DNA of 64,000 nt from Mycobacterium sp. (GTDB taxonomy: Bacteria > Actinomycetota > Actinomycetes > Mycobacteriales > Mycobacteriaceae). The stretch lies in contig JACPVR010000012.1 of the NCBI GenBank assembly GCA_016197405.1, positions 1-64,000 on the forward strand, read 5' to 3'. Below the pieces are notes generated by a model. It was not told the DNA's origin. It saw only the letters and a program-made list of their open reading frames with translations, and made no database searches. Within the stretch, counting starts at the first letter, position 1. Each line of letters starts with the position of its first letter. This document shows, one piece after another, positions 1-9,000 of this stretch. The translations under genes were made by a program, and so were the position numbers.

Positions 1-1
1 C

Positions 2-217
2 TACCCCGATAACCTGCCCAGGGTCAACGCCCGCGGTGGCCCGGGTGGGGCACCGGGCTGCTGGCAGTCCATCACCAAAGAGCTGTGGCCGGCACCGTAC
101 CTGGTGATGGACACCGGAGCCTCCATCGCGCCCTACAACCACCTGGAAACGGCTGAACCCGCACTGACCGAGTACGTTTGGGGTCGTCAAACCGGTGAAC
201 AGACAACGAATCCCTGA
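2..217 (+). CDS. MCE family protein, C-terminal fragment
   Basis: Only the last 71 codons lie in the window; the gene is cut by the left edge. The tail contains PGCWQSITKELWPAPYLVMD and TEYVWGRQ and ends in TNP, which I recognise as the extreme C-terminus of mycobacterial mammalian-cell-entry (MCE) proteins, components of lipid importers of the envelope. The next gene is on the opposite strand, so this is either the last gene of an mce operon or a solitary mce gene. Which Mce subtype (A-F) cannot be decided from this piece. Confidence 0.8.
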   Translation, partial: YPDNLPRVNARGGPGGAPGCWQSITKELWPAPYLVMDTGASIAPYNHLETAEPALTEYVWGRQTGEQTTNP

Positions 218-297
218 GACAGTCATGGATCTGCGAGGTCGCGGCCGCACCCAGGCTCCGGAAGCCGCCGGCCGTTCGCCGTCTCGACTACATCGCC

Positions 298-1077
298 CTA
301 CGCGGCAGCTGCTTTCACCGCGCGACCGACTTCGGCCCGCAATTCGATGTACTCCGGCGAGCGCCGGATCTCCTCGGCGTCGACGCCGGTCCGCGGCAGG
401 TTCACCGGAAGATCCAGCGCCACCCGTCCCGGCCTGCGGGTCAGCACCACGATGCGCGAACCGAGGAACGCGGCCTCATCGGCGCTGTGCGTGACGAAAA
501 CCGTTGTGCGACCGGTCTCTGCGCTGACCTCGCGGACATCCTCCTGCAGCCGTTCCCGGGTCAGCGCGTCCAGCGCCGCGAAGGGTTCGTCGAGCAGGAA
601 TGTCGGCGTCTCGGCGGCCAGCGCCCGCGCGATCGCCACCCGCTGCTGCTGACCACCGCTGATCTCCCAGATCTTGCGGTCGGCGGTGCCCTCCAGACCC
701 ACCCGGGCCAACAGCTGGTCACGGCGCTCAGCCCGTGACTCCCGCGGGACCTTGGCGTATTTGAGCGCCAGGTCCACGTTGCCGCCGACGGTGCGCCACG
801 GGAAGAGCCGTGGCTGCTGGAAGACCACCCCGGATGTCACACCCGGGGTCGGTGCCGCACCGGACACCTCCACCGCACCCTGCGATGGTGTCTCGAAGCC
901 CGCGATCAGGCGCAGCAGCGTGCTCTTACCGCATCCCGACGCGCCCACCAGCACCAGGAACGTGCCCGGCTCGATATCGAGGTCCACCGGGCCCAGCGCC
1001 GTCACCTGATCGCGCCCGGAACCGTACCGATGCTCGACGTTGTGGATACGCAACGCGGCATCACTGGGTGATGGCAT
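298..1077 (-). CDS. ABC transporter ATPase, nitrate/sulfonate/taurine type (TauB/SsuB-like)
   Basis: A 259-residue ABC nucleotide-binding subunit. Walker A is GASGCGKST (about residues 43-51), the signature is SGGQQQR, and Walker B with the catalytic glutamate is FLLDEPFAALD, followed by the switch histidine in VFVTHSADEA. The length and the DEPFAALD form are typical of the sulfonate/taurine/nitrate importers. Its start overlaps the end of the upstream binding-protein gene by 17 bp, so it is the third gene of a permease / binding protein / ATPase operon. The true substrate cannot be read from the sequence. Confidence 0.9.
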   Translation of the reverse strand: MPSPSDAALRIHNVEHRYGSGRDQVTALGPVDLDIEPGTFLVLVGASGCGKSTLLRLIAGFETPSQGAVEVSGAAPTPGVTSGVVFQQPRLFPWRTVGGNVDLALKYAKVPRESRAERRDQLLARVGLEGTADRKIWEISGGQQQRVAIARALAAETPTFLLDEPFAALDALTRERLQEDVREVSAETGRTTVFVTHSADEAAFLGSRIVVLTRRPGRVALDLPVNLPRTGVDAEEIRRSPEYIELRAEVGRAVKAAAA

Positions 1078-2089
1078 CCGGTAATCCCTTGGTGTAGATG
1101 GCGTCCTGGAAGGTCTGCAGTGTCGCAGCCGACGGGATCTGCTTCTGCTCGGCCAGGAACTCCGAGGCGCTCTGCAGGTTCACCGCGACATTTCCCGGCT
1201 TGCCTTCGGTGCCAAGCCATTCCGGTGACACGACTTCCTGCGGCGTCAGGTAGACACCCTGCTTGAGTTGTCCGGCAACGTCTTCCGGCGTGAGGCCGAT
1301 CTCGGCCGCGATGGCTTTGGCGGCGGCATCTGGATCATCGTGAATGGTGTTCAGCGCCTTGGCCTGCTGCTTGCGCCAGATGTCGACGACCTCGGGATGG
1401 GCCTGCGCGAAGTCGTCGGACACCGCCGAGAGATCCAAGGTCGGCTTACCGTCCTTGGCCAGCTGACGGCTGGTGATCAGATCCTTGCCGGTCTTGCGCA
1501 GCTGATCCAGCGTCGGCAGCCAGGTGTAAGCGGCATCGATGTCGCCGCGCTCCCAGCCGGCGAGAATGGCCTGTGGCTGCAGATCGATCAGCTGAACATC
1601 GTTGGTGGACAATCCATTCTGACTCAGTGCAGCCAACAGACTGTAATGCGCCGTCGACGCGAACGGCGTGGCGATGCGCTTGCCCTTGAGGTCGGCGATG
1701 GTGTTGATGCCCGAGCCGTTGCGCGCGACCAGCGCCTCGTTGTCGCCGGCGACGTCGAGCACGAAGGCGACCTTGTAACCGATGTTCAGCGGCGCCGACA
1801 GGCCCCGGGCGACCGGGCTGGAACCCAGGGCGCCGAAGTCGAGCTCCTTGGCGATGAACGCGGTGTTGACATCGGCACCGGAGTCGAACTTCGTCCACTT
1901 GATGTTGTAGTCCGGCAACGCTTCTTCGAGCCACTTGTTGTTCTTGACGATCAGGTCACCACTGGGGAAGGTCTGGTACCCGATGCGGATGGTGGGCTTG
2001 TCGGCGGACTGACCGGAGTGGTCCACCGCGCAACCGGCCAGCCCGAGGGCCGTGATCGCCGCCGCAGCCAACAGCTTGGTGAATTTCAT
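1061..2089 (-). CDS. ABC transporter substrate-binding lipoprotein (TauA/SsuA-like)
   Basis: A 342-residue periplasmic binding protein. The start at 2089 gives a lipoprotein signal peptide (MKFTKLLAAAAITALGLAGC, lipobox LAGC), so the mature protein is anchored on the membrane. IRIGYQTFPSGDLIVKN and the later GKRIATPFASTAHYSL are characteristic of the aliphatic sulfonate/taurine NMT1-like fold. The open frame continues upstream to 2749 but that part lies inside the permease gene in another frame and is not coding here. The ATG overlaps the permease stop as ATGA, and the 3' end overlaps the ATPase gene, so the three are translationally coupled. Confidence 0.9.
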   Translation of the reverse strand: MKFTKLLAAAAITALGLAGCAVDHSGQSADKPTIRIGYQTFPSGDLIVKNNKWLEEALPDYNIKWTKFDSGADVNTAFIAKELDFGALGSSPVARGLSAPLNIGYKVAFVLDVAGDNEALVARNGSGINTIADLKGKRIATPFASTAHYSLLAALSQNGLSTNDVQLIDLQPQAILAGWERGDIDAAYTWLPTLDQLRKTGKDLITSRQLAKDGKPTLDLSAVSDDFAQAHPEVVDIWRKQQAKALNTIHDDPDAAAKAIAAEIGLTPEDVAGQLKQGVYLTPQEVVSPEWLGTEGKPGNVAVNLQSASEFLAEQKQIPSAATLQTFQDAIYTKGLPDAITQ

Positions 2090-2946
2090 ATCTTTCCTCT
2101 CCAGGGGACGGCACGACGCTCCACGGCGCGGAGCAGGCCGTCGATGACAAGTCCCGAGATCCCGATGGCGAAGATCCCGACGAGCACCACCGGGGTGTTG
2201 TTGTAATTGCTGGCGTCCTTGACCAGACCGCCGATTCCGGGGATGCCGTTGAACAATTCGGCGGCGACCACCGAGGAGTAGGCCATGCCCACGGCGAGCC
2301 GGATCCCGGTGAACGTCTCGGGCAGCGCCGACGGCACCACCACATCGCGGATCACCTGGGTGCGGCTGGCACCCAGGGCACGGGCCGCTTCGGTCAGTCC
2401 TACCGGTGCTGCGACCACGGCCGCGGTGGTCGCCACGGCCGCCGGGGGCAGCGCGGCCAGGGCCAGCAGCGTGATCTTGGGGGCCTCGTCGATACCGAGC
2501 CAGATCACCAGCAGGAAGAAGTACGCCAACGGCGGCAGCGCGCGCAGGAATGTCAGCCACGGCTCGAGCACGCTGCGCACCCAGCCGATCGATCCCATCA
2601 CCAGACCCAGCAGCACACCGGCCGTCACGCCGACGACGACACCGGCGAAAACCCGCCGCAGTGTCATGTAAAGGTGTTCGTAGAGAAGGTATCCGGCGTA
2701 ACCGCGGACGCCGTCGTGCGTGCTGGACACATCCAGGAAGGCGCGCCACACGGTGCTCGGGTACGGCACGAAAGTCTGATTCCAGATCCCGGCGGACGCC
2801 GCGGCCTGCCAGACGCCGAAGAACACCAGGACCGACAGCAACGGCAACGCCGCGCGCGTCAGCCGTCCGCGCCAGCGATTACCGCCGGTGGGTCGCGCGG
2901 CGGACGGAGTCTCTTCTTGGGGGGTGATATCGACGAATACGGACAC
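2086..2946 (-). CDS. ABC transporter permease (TauC/SsuC-like)
   Basis: A 286-residue membrane subunit with about six hydrophobic segments. It carries the permease EAA-loop region EAARALGASRTQVIRDVVVP, which docks to the ATPase. The start is GTG at 2946. It is the first gene of the importer operon, followed with an ATGA overlap by the binding protein. Upstream (2947-3148) there is an 8-bp-stem hairpin but no riboswitch that I recognise. Confidence 0.9.
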   Translation of the reverse strand: MSVFVDITPQEETPSAARPTGGNRWRGRLTRAALPLLSVLVFFGVWQAAASAGIWNQTFVPYPSTVWRAFLDVSSTHDGVRGYAGYLLYEHLYMTLRRVFAGVVVGVTAGVLLGLVMGSIGWVRSVLEPWLTFLRALPPLAYFFLLVIWLGIDEAPKITLLALAALPPAAVATTAAVVAAPVGLTEAARALGASRTQVIRDVVVPSALPETFTGIRLAVGMAYSSVVAAELFNGIPGIGGLVKDASNYNNTPVVLVGIFAIGISGLVIDGLLRAVERRAVPWRGKI

Positions 2947-2980
2947 GAGCCTGGCTTCCTGTCGGCTGACGGCATGGCAA

Positions 2981-3005
2981 GACGCCGGCCTCGAAGACCG
3001 GCGTC
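2981..3005 (-). terminator. Hairpin upstream of the ABC importer operon
   Basis: GACGCCGG at 2981-2988 pairs exactly with CCGGCGTC at 2998-3005 around a 9-nt loop. It lies between the end of the minus-strand gene at 3149 and the permease start at 2946. It could end transcription of the upstream gene or be a leader hairpin of the importer mRNA. No U-tract follows. Confidence 0.4.
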
Positions 3006-3148
3006 AGGGGCGTCAGCGACAACAGCTCTCGCCAGGGGGTGTCCTCGTCATCGCGGCCATCTTTCCGGCGAGCGACGCGGCCGACGAGGTTACCGATCAC
3101 GCGGATTTTTACTTCGGGCCAACGGCCCGGCTGCAGGACTCCGCGGAC

Positions 3149-3541
3149 CTACAGCGGTACGAAGTTGTCCCGGTTGACGGCACGCCAGGCCCGCACCAGC
3201 ATCGAGGCGCACCTGGTCGCCCAGCGGTGCGCGGCTCGTCGCAGCGGGCTCGCCGCAAGCTGTTCCACCAGAACCAGATCCGAGACGACGTATCCGTCCT
3301 TGGCCCGGTGCCACAGGCCGGCCAGGCTCAGCTCCAGGGCCGCCATGGTGGTGAGGTGTCCCGGCGCCAACGCGTCGAGCGTGCTGTCGGGAACGAATGC
3401 CGGCCATTGCGAGCGCGCACTGCGCTCGACGGACCGTAGATGTATCTCCAGGGCCACGGGCGAGAGAACGCACAGCTGCTCGCGTTCGCGCAGCGTTTCC
3501 ATCTCGTGGTGGACGACTTTGTCACGCACGTGCGCGAGCAT
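3149..3541 (-). CDS. Conserved-looking hypothetical protein, 130 aa
   Basis: I do not recognise this family. The frame is open to 3748, but the reading MLAHVRDKVVHHEMETLRER from the ATG at 3541 looks like the natural start because the upstream part is compositionally unlike protein. The product has no signal peptide or membrane span. It is rich in charged residues, with an alpha-helical look and a conserved-looking stretch DGYVVSDLVLVEQLA. It stands alone between the importer operon and divergent pntA. Function unknown; confidence in it being a gene is moderate. Confidence 0.55.
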   Translation of the reverse strand: MLAHVRDKVVHHEMETLREREQLCVLSPVALEIHLRSVERSARSQWPAFVPDSTLDALAPGHLTTMAALELSLAGLWHRAKDGYVVSDLVLVEQLAASPLRRAAHRWATRCASMLVRAWRAVNRDNFVPL

Positions 3542-3764
3542 AGCCGTAACACCTGCGTAATACGGAATTAACACCGTACGATTTCGGCCGTCTCGCGGAT
3601 GGGACCGTCGTTTTCTGCCGACGAGTGTGTTGTTTTGACCCGCCAATTGGACGTTTTCGTGCCGTAAGGCCACACTCGTCAAACGAGTTGGGGGGTACCA
3701 GCGGTAACGGAGCGCACAGGCCGGACCGGCCAACTCATACACTTGCATCTTCCGCCCGTCCGTA

Positions 3765-3790
3765 GTCAGGCCGTGGGCCCACGGCCTGAC
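3765..3790. promoter_or_regulatory. Perfect 26-bp palindrome upstream of pntA
   Basis: GTCAGGCCGTGGG (3765-3777) is followed immediately by its exact reverse complement CCCACGGCCTGAC (3778-3790). It ends 32 bp before the pntA ATG and lies in the divergent region between pntA and the hypothetical gene at 3149-3541. It may be an operator, or a strong hairpin in the pntA leader. I do not recognise the motif. Confidence 0.5.
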
Positions 3791-3822
3791 CGCAGCATGA
3801 ACAACCAGATCGGACCGAATCG

Positions 3823-5355
3823 ATGATCATCGGGATTCCGCGCGAGTCTCTACCTGGGGAAACACGCGTCGCTGCCACACCGCAGACCGTCGGAGCACTC
3901 ATCAAGCTGGGCTACGAGGTGCTGGTCGAATCCGGTGCGGGCGTGGCAGCCAGCTTCTCCGATGACGCGTTCGCCGACGCCGGCGCGGCCATCGGGTCCC
4001 CCGAACAGGTACTGGCATCCGATGTGGTGCTCAAGGTCAACGCCCCGAACGAAGCCGAGATCGCGGCGCTGCGCGACGGAGCGACGCTGATAAGCCTGAT
4101 CTCGCCGGCCCTGAAGCCCGAACTGGTAGAACAGTTGGCCACCCGGCCCATCACCGTCCTGGCCATGGACGCCGTGCCGCGCATCTCGCGGGCGCAATCG
4201 TTGGACGTGCTGTCGTCGATGGCCAATATCGCCGGCTACCGCGCGGTGGTCGAAGCCGCCCACAGGTTCGGCCGGTTCTTCACCGGCCAGGTGACCGCCG
4301 CGGGCAAGGTCCCGCCGGCCAAGGTCCTCGTGGTGGGTGCCGGTGTGGCCGGTCTGGCCGCCATCGGCGCCGCCGGCAGCATGGGCGCCATCGTGCGGGC
4401 CACCGACCCGCGACCCGAGGTCGCCGATCAGGTCAAGTCACTGGGTGGGGAGTACCTCTACGTCGACCCCGCGGCGGCCGAGGTGTCGGCCACCGGCTAC
4501 GCCAAGGAGATGGGCGACGACTACAAAGCCCGGGAGGCGGAGCTCTACGCCGAGCAGTCCGAGGATGTCGACATCATCATCACCACCGCGCTGATCCCGG
4601 GCCGGCCCGCACCGCGCATCATCACCGCCGACATGGTCGCATCGATGAAATCGGGCAGCGTCATCGTCGATATGGCCGCGGCCAACGGCGGCAACGTCGA
4701 GGGCACCGTGAAGGATCAGGCCGTCGTCACCGCCAACGGTGTGACCATCATCGGTTACACCGACCTGGCCGGGCGGCTGCCCACCCAGGCATCGCAGCTT
4801 TACGGCACCAACCTGGTCAACCTGCTCAAACTGCTGACCCCGGAGAAGGACGGCCGGCTCACGCTGGACTTCGACGACGTGGTGCAGCGCTCGGTGACGG
4901 TGGTCCGCGACGGCGAGGTGACCTGGCCGCCACCGCCGGTCCAGGTCTCGGCCGCACCCGCGGCAGCAGCCGTGGCCCCGGTGGAGGCCAAGCCCACCAA
5001 AGAGCCGATGACGATGGGCCGACGGCTGGGCATCACGTTCGGCGCCGCGGCACTGCTGTTCCTGCTCATCGCACTGTCCCCGTCCGCGCTGCAGGTCCAC
5101 CTGACGGTCTTCGCGCTGGCGATCGTGATCGGCTACTACGTCATCGGTCACGTCCACCACGCCCTGCACACACCGCTGATGTCGGTGACCAACGCGATCT
5201 CGGGAATCATCGTCGTCGGCGCGCTGCTGCAGATCGGCCACGGCGATGCCGTCGTGACCGCACTGGCCACCTTCGCGGTCCTGCTCGCCAGCATCAACAT
5301 CTTCGGCGGTTTCGCGGTGACGCGCCGCATGCTGGCCATGTTCTCGCGCAGCTGA
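3823..5355 (+). CDS. pntA: NAD(P) transhydrogenase subunit alpha (fused PntA)
   Basis: A 510-residue proton-translocating transhydrogenase alpha subunit, which moves hydride between NADH and NADP+ coupled to proton entry. The N-terminal ~380 residues are the NAD(H)-binding domain I, with the Rossmann motif [20 protein letters not shown] and the loop region [12 protein letters not shown] Pro/Ala-rich linker leads to a C-terminal part with four hydrophobic segments. The two halves are thus fused as in the E. coli type; M. tuberculosis instead has split pntAa and pntAb (from memory). pntB follows after 40 bp. The start is the ATG giving [17 protein letters not shown], the canonical beginning of this family. 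Confidence 0.95.
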   Translation: MIIGIPRESLPGETRVAATPQTVGALIKLGYEVLVESGAGVAASFSDDAFADAGAAIGSPEQVLASDVVLKVNAPNEAEIAALRDGATLISLISPALKPELVEQLATRPITVLAMDAVPRISRAQSLDVLSSMANIAGYRAVVEAAHRFGRFFTGQVTAAGKVPPAKVLVVGAGVAGLAAIGAAGSMGAIVRATDPRPEVADQVKSLGGEYLYVDPAAAEVSATGYAKEMGDDYKAREAELYAEQSEDVDIIITTALIPGRPAPRIITADMVASMKSGSVIVDMAAANGGNVEGTVKDQAVVTANGVTIIGYTDLAGRLPTQASQLYGTNLVNLLKLLTPEKDGRLTLDFDDVVQRSVTVVRDGEVTWPPPPVQVSAAPAAAAVAPVEAKPTKEPMTMGRRLGITFGAAALLFLLIALSPSALQVHLTVFALAIVIGYYVIGHVHHALHTPLMSVTNAISGIIVVGALLQIGHGDAVVTALATFAVLLASINIFGGFAVTRRMLAMFSRS

Positions 5356-5395
5356 CGTCCCCGCCCCCTCGTCTTCCCCTGATGGAACGGATTGC

Positions 5396-6817
5396 ATGTT
5401 CACCCTAGAGACCACCGCGACCGCGGCCTACGTCGTCGCGGCATTGTTGTTCATCCTGGCGCTGGCCGGTTTGTCCAAGCACGAGACATCAAGGGCCGGT
5501 AACACTTTCGGGATCGCCGGGATGGCCGTCGCGTTGATCGCAACGATCGCGCTGGCACTGGCCCGTCATATCGAGCCGGTCGGCCTGGCACTGCTGGTGG
5601 GCGCCATGGCCATCGGCGCCGCGATCGGACTGTGGCGCGCCAAGGTCGTCGAGATGACCGGGATGCCCGAGCTGATCGCCCTGCTGCACAGCTTCGTCGG
5701 CCTGGCCGCGGTCCTGGTGGGCTGGAACGGCTACCTGCACGTCGAACGCAGCGCCGGCGGCGCCGAGGCGGCACTGCTGCGCAGTGAAGGCATGCTCGGC
5801 ATCCACTCCGCCGAGGTGTTCATCGGTGTGTTCATCGGTGCGGTGACCTTCACCGGCTCGATCGTGGCCAACCTGAAACTGTCGGCCCGCATCAAGTCCA
5901 CCCCGCTGATGCTGCCGGGCAAGAACATCCTCAATGTCGGTGCGCTGGTGGCATTCGTCGCGCTGACGGTCTGGTTCGTGATCGACCCGCAGCTGTGGCT
6001 GCTGGTGGTGGTCACCGCGCTGGCGCTGCTGCTGGGGTGGCACCTGGTGGCATCGATCGGCGGCGGCGACATGCCCGTCGTGGTGTCGATGCTCAACAGC
6101 TACTCCGGTTGGGCAGCCGCCGCGTCGGGCTTCCTGCTGGGCAACGACCTGCTGATCATCACCGGCGCCCTGGTCGGATCCTCGGGTGCCTACCTGTCCT
6201 ACATCATGTGCAAGGCGATGAACCGGTCGTTCATCTCCGTCATCGCAGGCGGCTTCGGCATCGAAGCCGGTCCCGCCGACGACAAGGACTACGGCGAGCA
6301 CCGCGAGATCACCGCCGAGGGTGCCGCCGAACTGCTCAACTCGGCCGGCTCGGTCATCATCACCCCCGGCTACGGCATGGCGGTGGCCCAGGCTCAGTAC
6401 GGCGTCGCCGAGCTGACCCGCAAACTGCGGGAGCGCGGCGTCACCGTCCGGTTCGGCATCCATCCCGTCGCGGGCCGGCTGCCGGGCCACATGAACGTGC
6501 TGCTTGCCGAGGCCAAGGTGCCCTACGACATCGTGCTGGAAATGGACGAGATCAACGACGACTTCGAGAGCACCGACGTCGTCCTGGTCATCGGCGCCAA
6601 CGACACCGTCAACCCGGCGGCCTCGGAGGACCCGGGCAGCCCCATCGCCGGTATGCCGGTGCTCACGGTGTGGAACGCCGCCAACGTCATCGTCTTCAAG
6701 CGATCCATGGCCTCCGGTTATGCCGGTGTGCAGAACCCACTGTTCTTCCGGGACAACACCCAGATGCTCTTCGGTGACGCCAAGGACCGGGTGGACGCCA
6801 TCAACGCCGCGTTGTAG
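5396..6817 (+). CDS. pntB: NAD(P) transhydrogenase subunit beta
   Basis: A 473-residue beta subunit. The N-terminal half is a bundle of about nine membrane helices forming the proton path, and the C-terminal ~180 residues are the NADP(H)-binding domain III, with [42 protein letters not shown] and [17 protein letters not shown], all diagnostic. It forms the membrane complex with PntA just upstream. The stop codon is directly followed by the ATG of a LysR-type gene with no gap, so the regulator may be co-translated. Confidence 0.96.
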   Translation: MFTLETTATAAYVVAALLFILALAGLSKHETSRAGNTFGIAGMAVALIATIALALARHIEPVGLALLVGAMAIGAAIGLWRAKVVEMTGMPELIALLHSFVGLAAVLVGWNGYLHVERSAGGAEAALLRSEGMLGIHSAEVFIGVFIGAVTFTGSIVANLKLSARIKSTPLMLPGKNILNVGALVAFVALTVWFVIDPQLWLLVVVTALALLLGWHLVASIGGGDMPVVVSMLNSYSGWAAAASGFLLGNDLLIITGALVGSSGAYLSYIMCKAMNRSFISVIAGGFGIEAGPADDKDYGEHREITAEGAAELLNSAGSVIITPGYGMAVAQAQYGVAELTRKLRERGVTVRFGIHPVAGRLPGHMNVLLAEAKVPYDIVLEMDEINDDFESTDVVLVIGANDTVNPAASEDPGSPIAGMPVLTVWNAANVIVFKRSMASGYAGVQNPLFFRDNTQMLFGDAKDRVDAINAAL

Positions 6818-7699
6818 ATGAACCTCGACGAGCTCGGGTGGTTCGTGGTGCTGGCCGAGAACCAGCACGTCACGGATGCCGCCGCCGAGCTCGGCGTCAG
6901 CCAGCCCACCCTGTCGCGCGCGTTGGCTCGGCTGGAAGAACAGGTGGGGGTGGCACTTTTCGACCGGGTCAACCGGCGACTGCGGCTCAACGGCTACGGC
7001 GAGATCATCCGCGATCACGCCATCCGGGCGATCGCCGAGATGCGTTCGGCCACTGAGCGAATCGCCGAACTGCGCGATCCGGACACCGGAACGGTGCGGC
7101 TGGCCTTCCTGCATTCGCAGGCCAGCTGGTTCGTGCCGGATCTGCTGCGCCGGTTCCGTGCCGAGGCCCCCAAGGTGCAGTTCGGCCTCTTCCAGGGCGC
7201 CGCGCACGAGGTCGTCGAACGGCTCGCCTCCGGCCAGGCCGACCTGGCGGTCACCTCGCCGCGGCCGCCCGGCTACCGGTGGCGCGGTCTGTACATGGAA
7301 CGCCTCTGCCTGGCGGTGCCGCGTGGTCACCGGCTGGCCGCCCGCGCCCGCATCCGGCTGGCCGATGCCAAGGATGAGCCGTTCGTCGCGCTGGCCCCCG
7401 AACTGGGGCTGCGCCGGCTCACCGACGAACTGTGCGCGCAGGCGGGTATCGACCCGCATGTGGTGTTCGAAGCCACCGAGATCCCCACCATGGAAGGCCT
7501 GGTCGCGGCGGGCTTCGGAGTGGCCGTGGTCCCGGTCCCGCGGCCCGAGCACGTCGAACCCGGGGCGGTCTATCTGCCGCTCGCGCAGGCCTCGGCCAAA
7601 CGTCAGCTCGGCCTGGCCTGGCCCGCCGAACGCCCGCTACCGCCGGCCGCCAACCGATTCGCCGAATTCGTCATACGTAGTTCGCATGAAGATCAGTAG
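6818..7699 (+). CDS. LysR family transcriptional regulator
   Basis: A 293-residue regulator. An N-terminal winged helix-turn-helix (VTDAAAELGVSQPTLSRALARLEEQVGVALFDR, residues ~19-50, shown in two overlapping parts of the family pattern) is followed by an effector domain (about residues 88-290). The ATG abuts the pntB stop. The MFS transporter gene begins 29 bp downstream with a perfect palindrome across its start, which makes that transporter the most likely target. LysR genes more often lie divergent to their target, so the head-to-tail arrangement is slightly unusual. Effector unknown. Confidence 0.9.
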   Translation: MNLDELGWFVVLAENQHVTDAAAELGVSQPTLSRALARLEEQVGVALFDRVNRRLRLNGYGEIIRDHAIRAIAEMRSATERIAELRDPDTGTVRLAFLHSQASWFVPDLLRRFRAEAPKVQFGLFQGAAHEVVERLASGQADLAVTSPRPPGYRWRGLYMERLCLAVPRGHRLAARARIRLADAKDEPFVALAPELGLRRLTDELCAQAGIDPHVVFEATEIPTMEGLVAAGFGVAVVPVPRPEHVEPGAVYLPLAQASAKRQLGLAWPAERPLPPAANRFAEFVIRSSHEDQ

Positions 7700-7720
7700 T
7701 TCTATGCATTGGACACATTT

Positions 7721-7735
7721 CTAGGCAATGCCTAG
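7721..7735. promoter_or_regulatory. Palindrome over the MFS start, candidate LysR operator
   Basis: CTAGGCA-A-TGCCTAG is a perfect 7-1-7 inverted repeat, and the outer pair GCATTG (7706-7711) / CAATGC (7726-7731) overlaps it. It sits in the 28-bp gap between the LysR gene and the MFS gene and covers the ATG at 7728. That favours a downstream start (GTG 7743/7746 or ATG 7767) for the transporter. Confidence 0.5.
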
Positions 7736-8957
7736 CGTCGCTGTGGTGACGGCACCCATCAGCACCATGGCCTGGCAGGGCCATCGACGCGGATCGGCCG
7801 ACTACCGGCGCCTGCTGGCCGCCCTGTTCTGCGCGGGCGTCGCCACCTTCGCCCAGCTGTACTCCCCTCAGGCAGTCCTGCCATTGATCGCCCGCGACCT
7901 CGGCACCGGAGCGGCCGATGTGGCGCTCATCGTCTCGGCGGCCACCATCGGACTGGCTGTCGGGGTCATCCCATGGGCCGCATTGGCCGACCGGATCGGC
8001 CGGGTCCAGGTCATGACCATATCCGTCACGGCCGCAACACTTCTCGGTCTGCTCGTGCCGTTCTCGCCGAACCTCACCCTGCTGCTGTGCGGCCGCTTCG
8101 TCGAAGGACTCCTGATCGCCGGCGTGCCGGCCGTCGCGGTGGCCTATCTCACCGAGGAGATCGACGCCGGGCATGCGGCACGGGCCGCAGGCACCTTTGT
8201 CGCGGGCACGACGATCGGCGGGCTGGCCGGTCGGCTGGTCACCGGGCCGGTGGCCGAGATCCTCGGCTGGCGGATCGGCGTGCTCATCGTCGCGGTGCTG
8301 TGTGGGCTCGCCGCCTTCGCCTTCATCAAGCTCGCCCCTGCGGCACAGGGTTTCACCCCCGCACGCGATCGTCGTGACCTGGGCCGGCGACTGCTGACCA
8401 ACCTGCGCTCACCGCGACAGCTGGTGCTGTTCGCCCAGGCCTTTCTGCTCATGGGTGGTTTCGTGGCGCTCTACAACTTCCTGGGCTTCCGGTTGACGGC
8501 CGCGCCTTTCGAGCTGCCGCAGACGTTGGTGAGCCTGGTCTTCCTGGCCTACCTCGCCGGCACGTGGTCGTCGGCGCGGGCCGGCATCGAGGCCGGCCGG
8601 TTCGGCCGCCGGACGGTACTGCTGGCCTCGATCGCGACGATGATCGCCGGCGTGGCCATCACCCTGAGCACCAACATGGTGGTGGTACTGGCCGGTCTGG
8701 TGATCGCCACCGCGGGATTCTTCGGCGCGCATTCCATCGCCTCCGGCTGGGTCGGCGTGGGAGCCGGCGACGGCAAGGCCCAGGCATCCTCGCTCTACAA
8801 CCTCTTCTACTACGCCGGATCGAGCGCGGTGGGCTGGCTGGGTGGGCTGGCATTCGATCACACCGGCTGGCCCGCGGTGGCCGCACTGGTGATCGGCCTG
8901 GCCGCGCTGGCCGGGCTGCTGGCCCTCGTCGCGCGTCCGCAGGCACCGCAGCACTGA
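7728..8957 (+). CDS. MFS transporter (exporter-like)
   Basis: A 409-residue major facilitator with about 12 membrane spans. The loop 2-3 motif is WAALADRIGRVQ, and TETWGxR-like features of drug exporters are weak, so the substrate is open; the overall pattern (FAQLYSPQAVLPLIARDLG at the N-terminus) matches the YnfM/Bcr-type export group. The start is uncertain: the ATG at 7728 lies inside a palindrome, and GTG at 7743 or 7746 or ATG at 7767 are alternatives just before the first hydrophobic segment. It follows a LysR gene and is probably controlled by it. Confidence 0.85.
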   Translation: MPSVAVVTAPISTMAWQGHRRGSADYRRLLAALFCAGVATFAQLYSPQAVLPLIARDLGTGAADVALIVSAATIGLAVGVIPWAALADRIGRVQVMTISVTAATLLGLLVPFSPNLTLLLCGRFVEGLLIAGVPAVAVAYLTEEIDAGHAARAAGTFVAGTTIGGLAGRLVTGPVAEILGWRIGVLIVAVLCGLAAFAFIKLAPAAQGFTPARDRRDLGRRLLTNLRSPRQLVLFAQAFLLMGGFVALYNFLGFRLTAAPFELPQTLVSLVFLAYLAGTWSSARAGIEAGRFGRRTVLLASIATMIAGVAITLSTNMVVVLAGLVIATAGFFGAHSIASGWVGVGAGDGKAQASSLYNLFYYAGSSAVGWLGGLAFDHTGWPAVAALVIGLAALAGLLALVARPQAPQH

Positions 8958-8987
8958 CGCGATACCGGCCGCGTTTTACACGTGTCA

Positions 8988-8993
8988 TATCGT
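8988..8993 (+). promoter_or_regulatory. Candidate -10 element for leaderless fadE2
   Basis: TATCGT (TANNNT) ends 7 bp before the ATG at 9001, so a transcript would begin at or next to the start codon. An ACACGTGT palindrome lies just upstream at 8978-8985. No Shine-Dalgarno sequence is visible. This favours the ATG at 9001 over the in-frame GTG at 8992. Confidence 0.4.
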
Positions 8994-9000
8994 GACGGTC

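Noticed and set aside
2947-3148. SAM-type riboswitch upstream of the sulfonate-type importer
   Set aside because: Only a simple hairpin is visible; none of the conserved SAM-I/IV core elements could be found.
5489-7552. A 687-codon open frame on the minus strand antisense to pntB and the LysR gene
   Set aside because: It shows the Asp/His/Gly/Gln-rich composition of antisense frames in high-GC coding DNA and no domain pattern, while the plus-strand genes are unmistakable.
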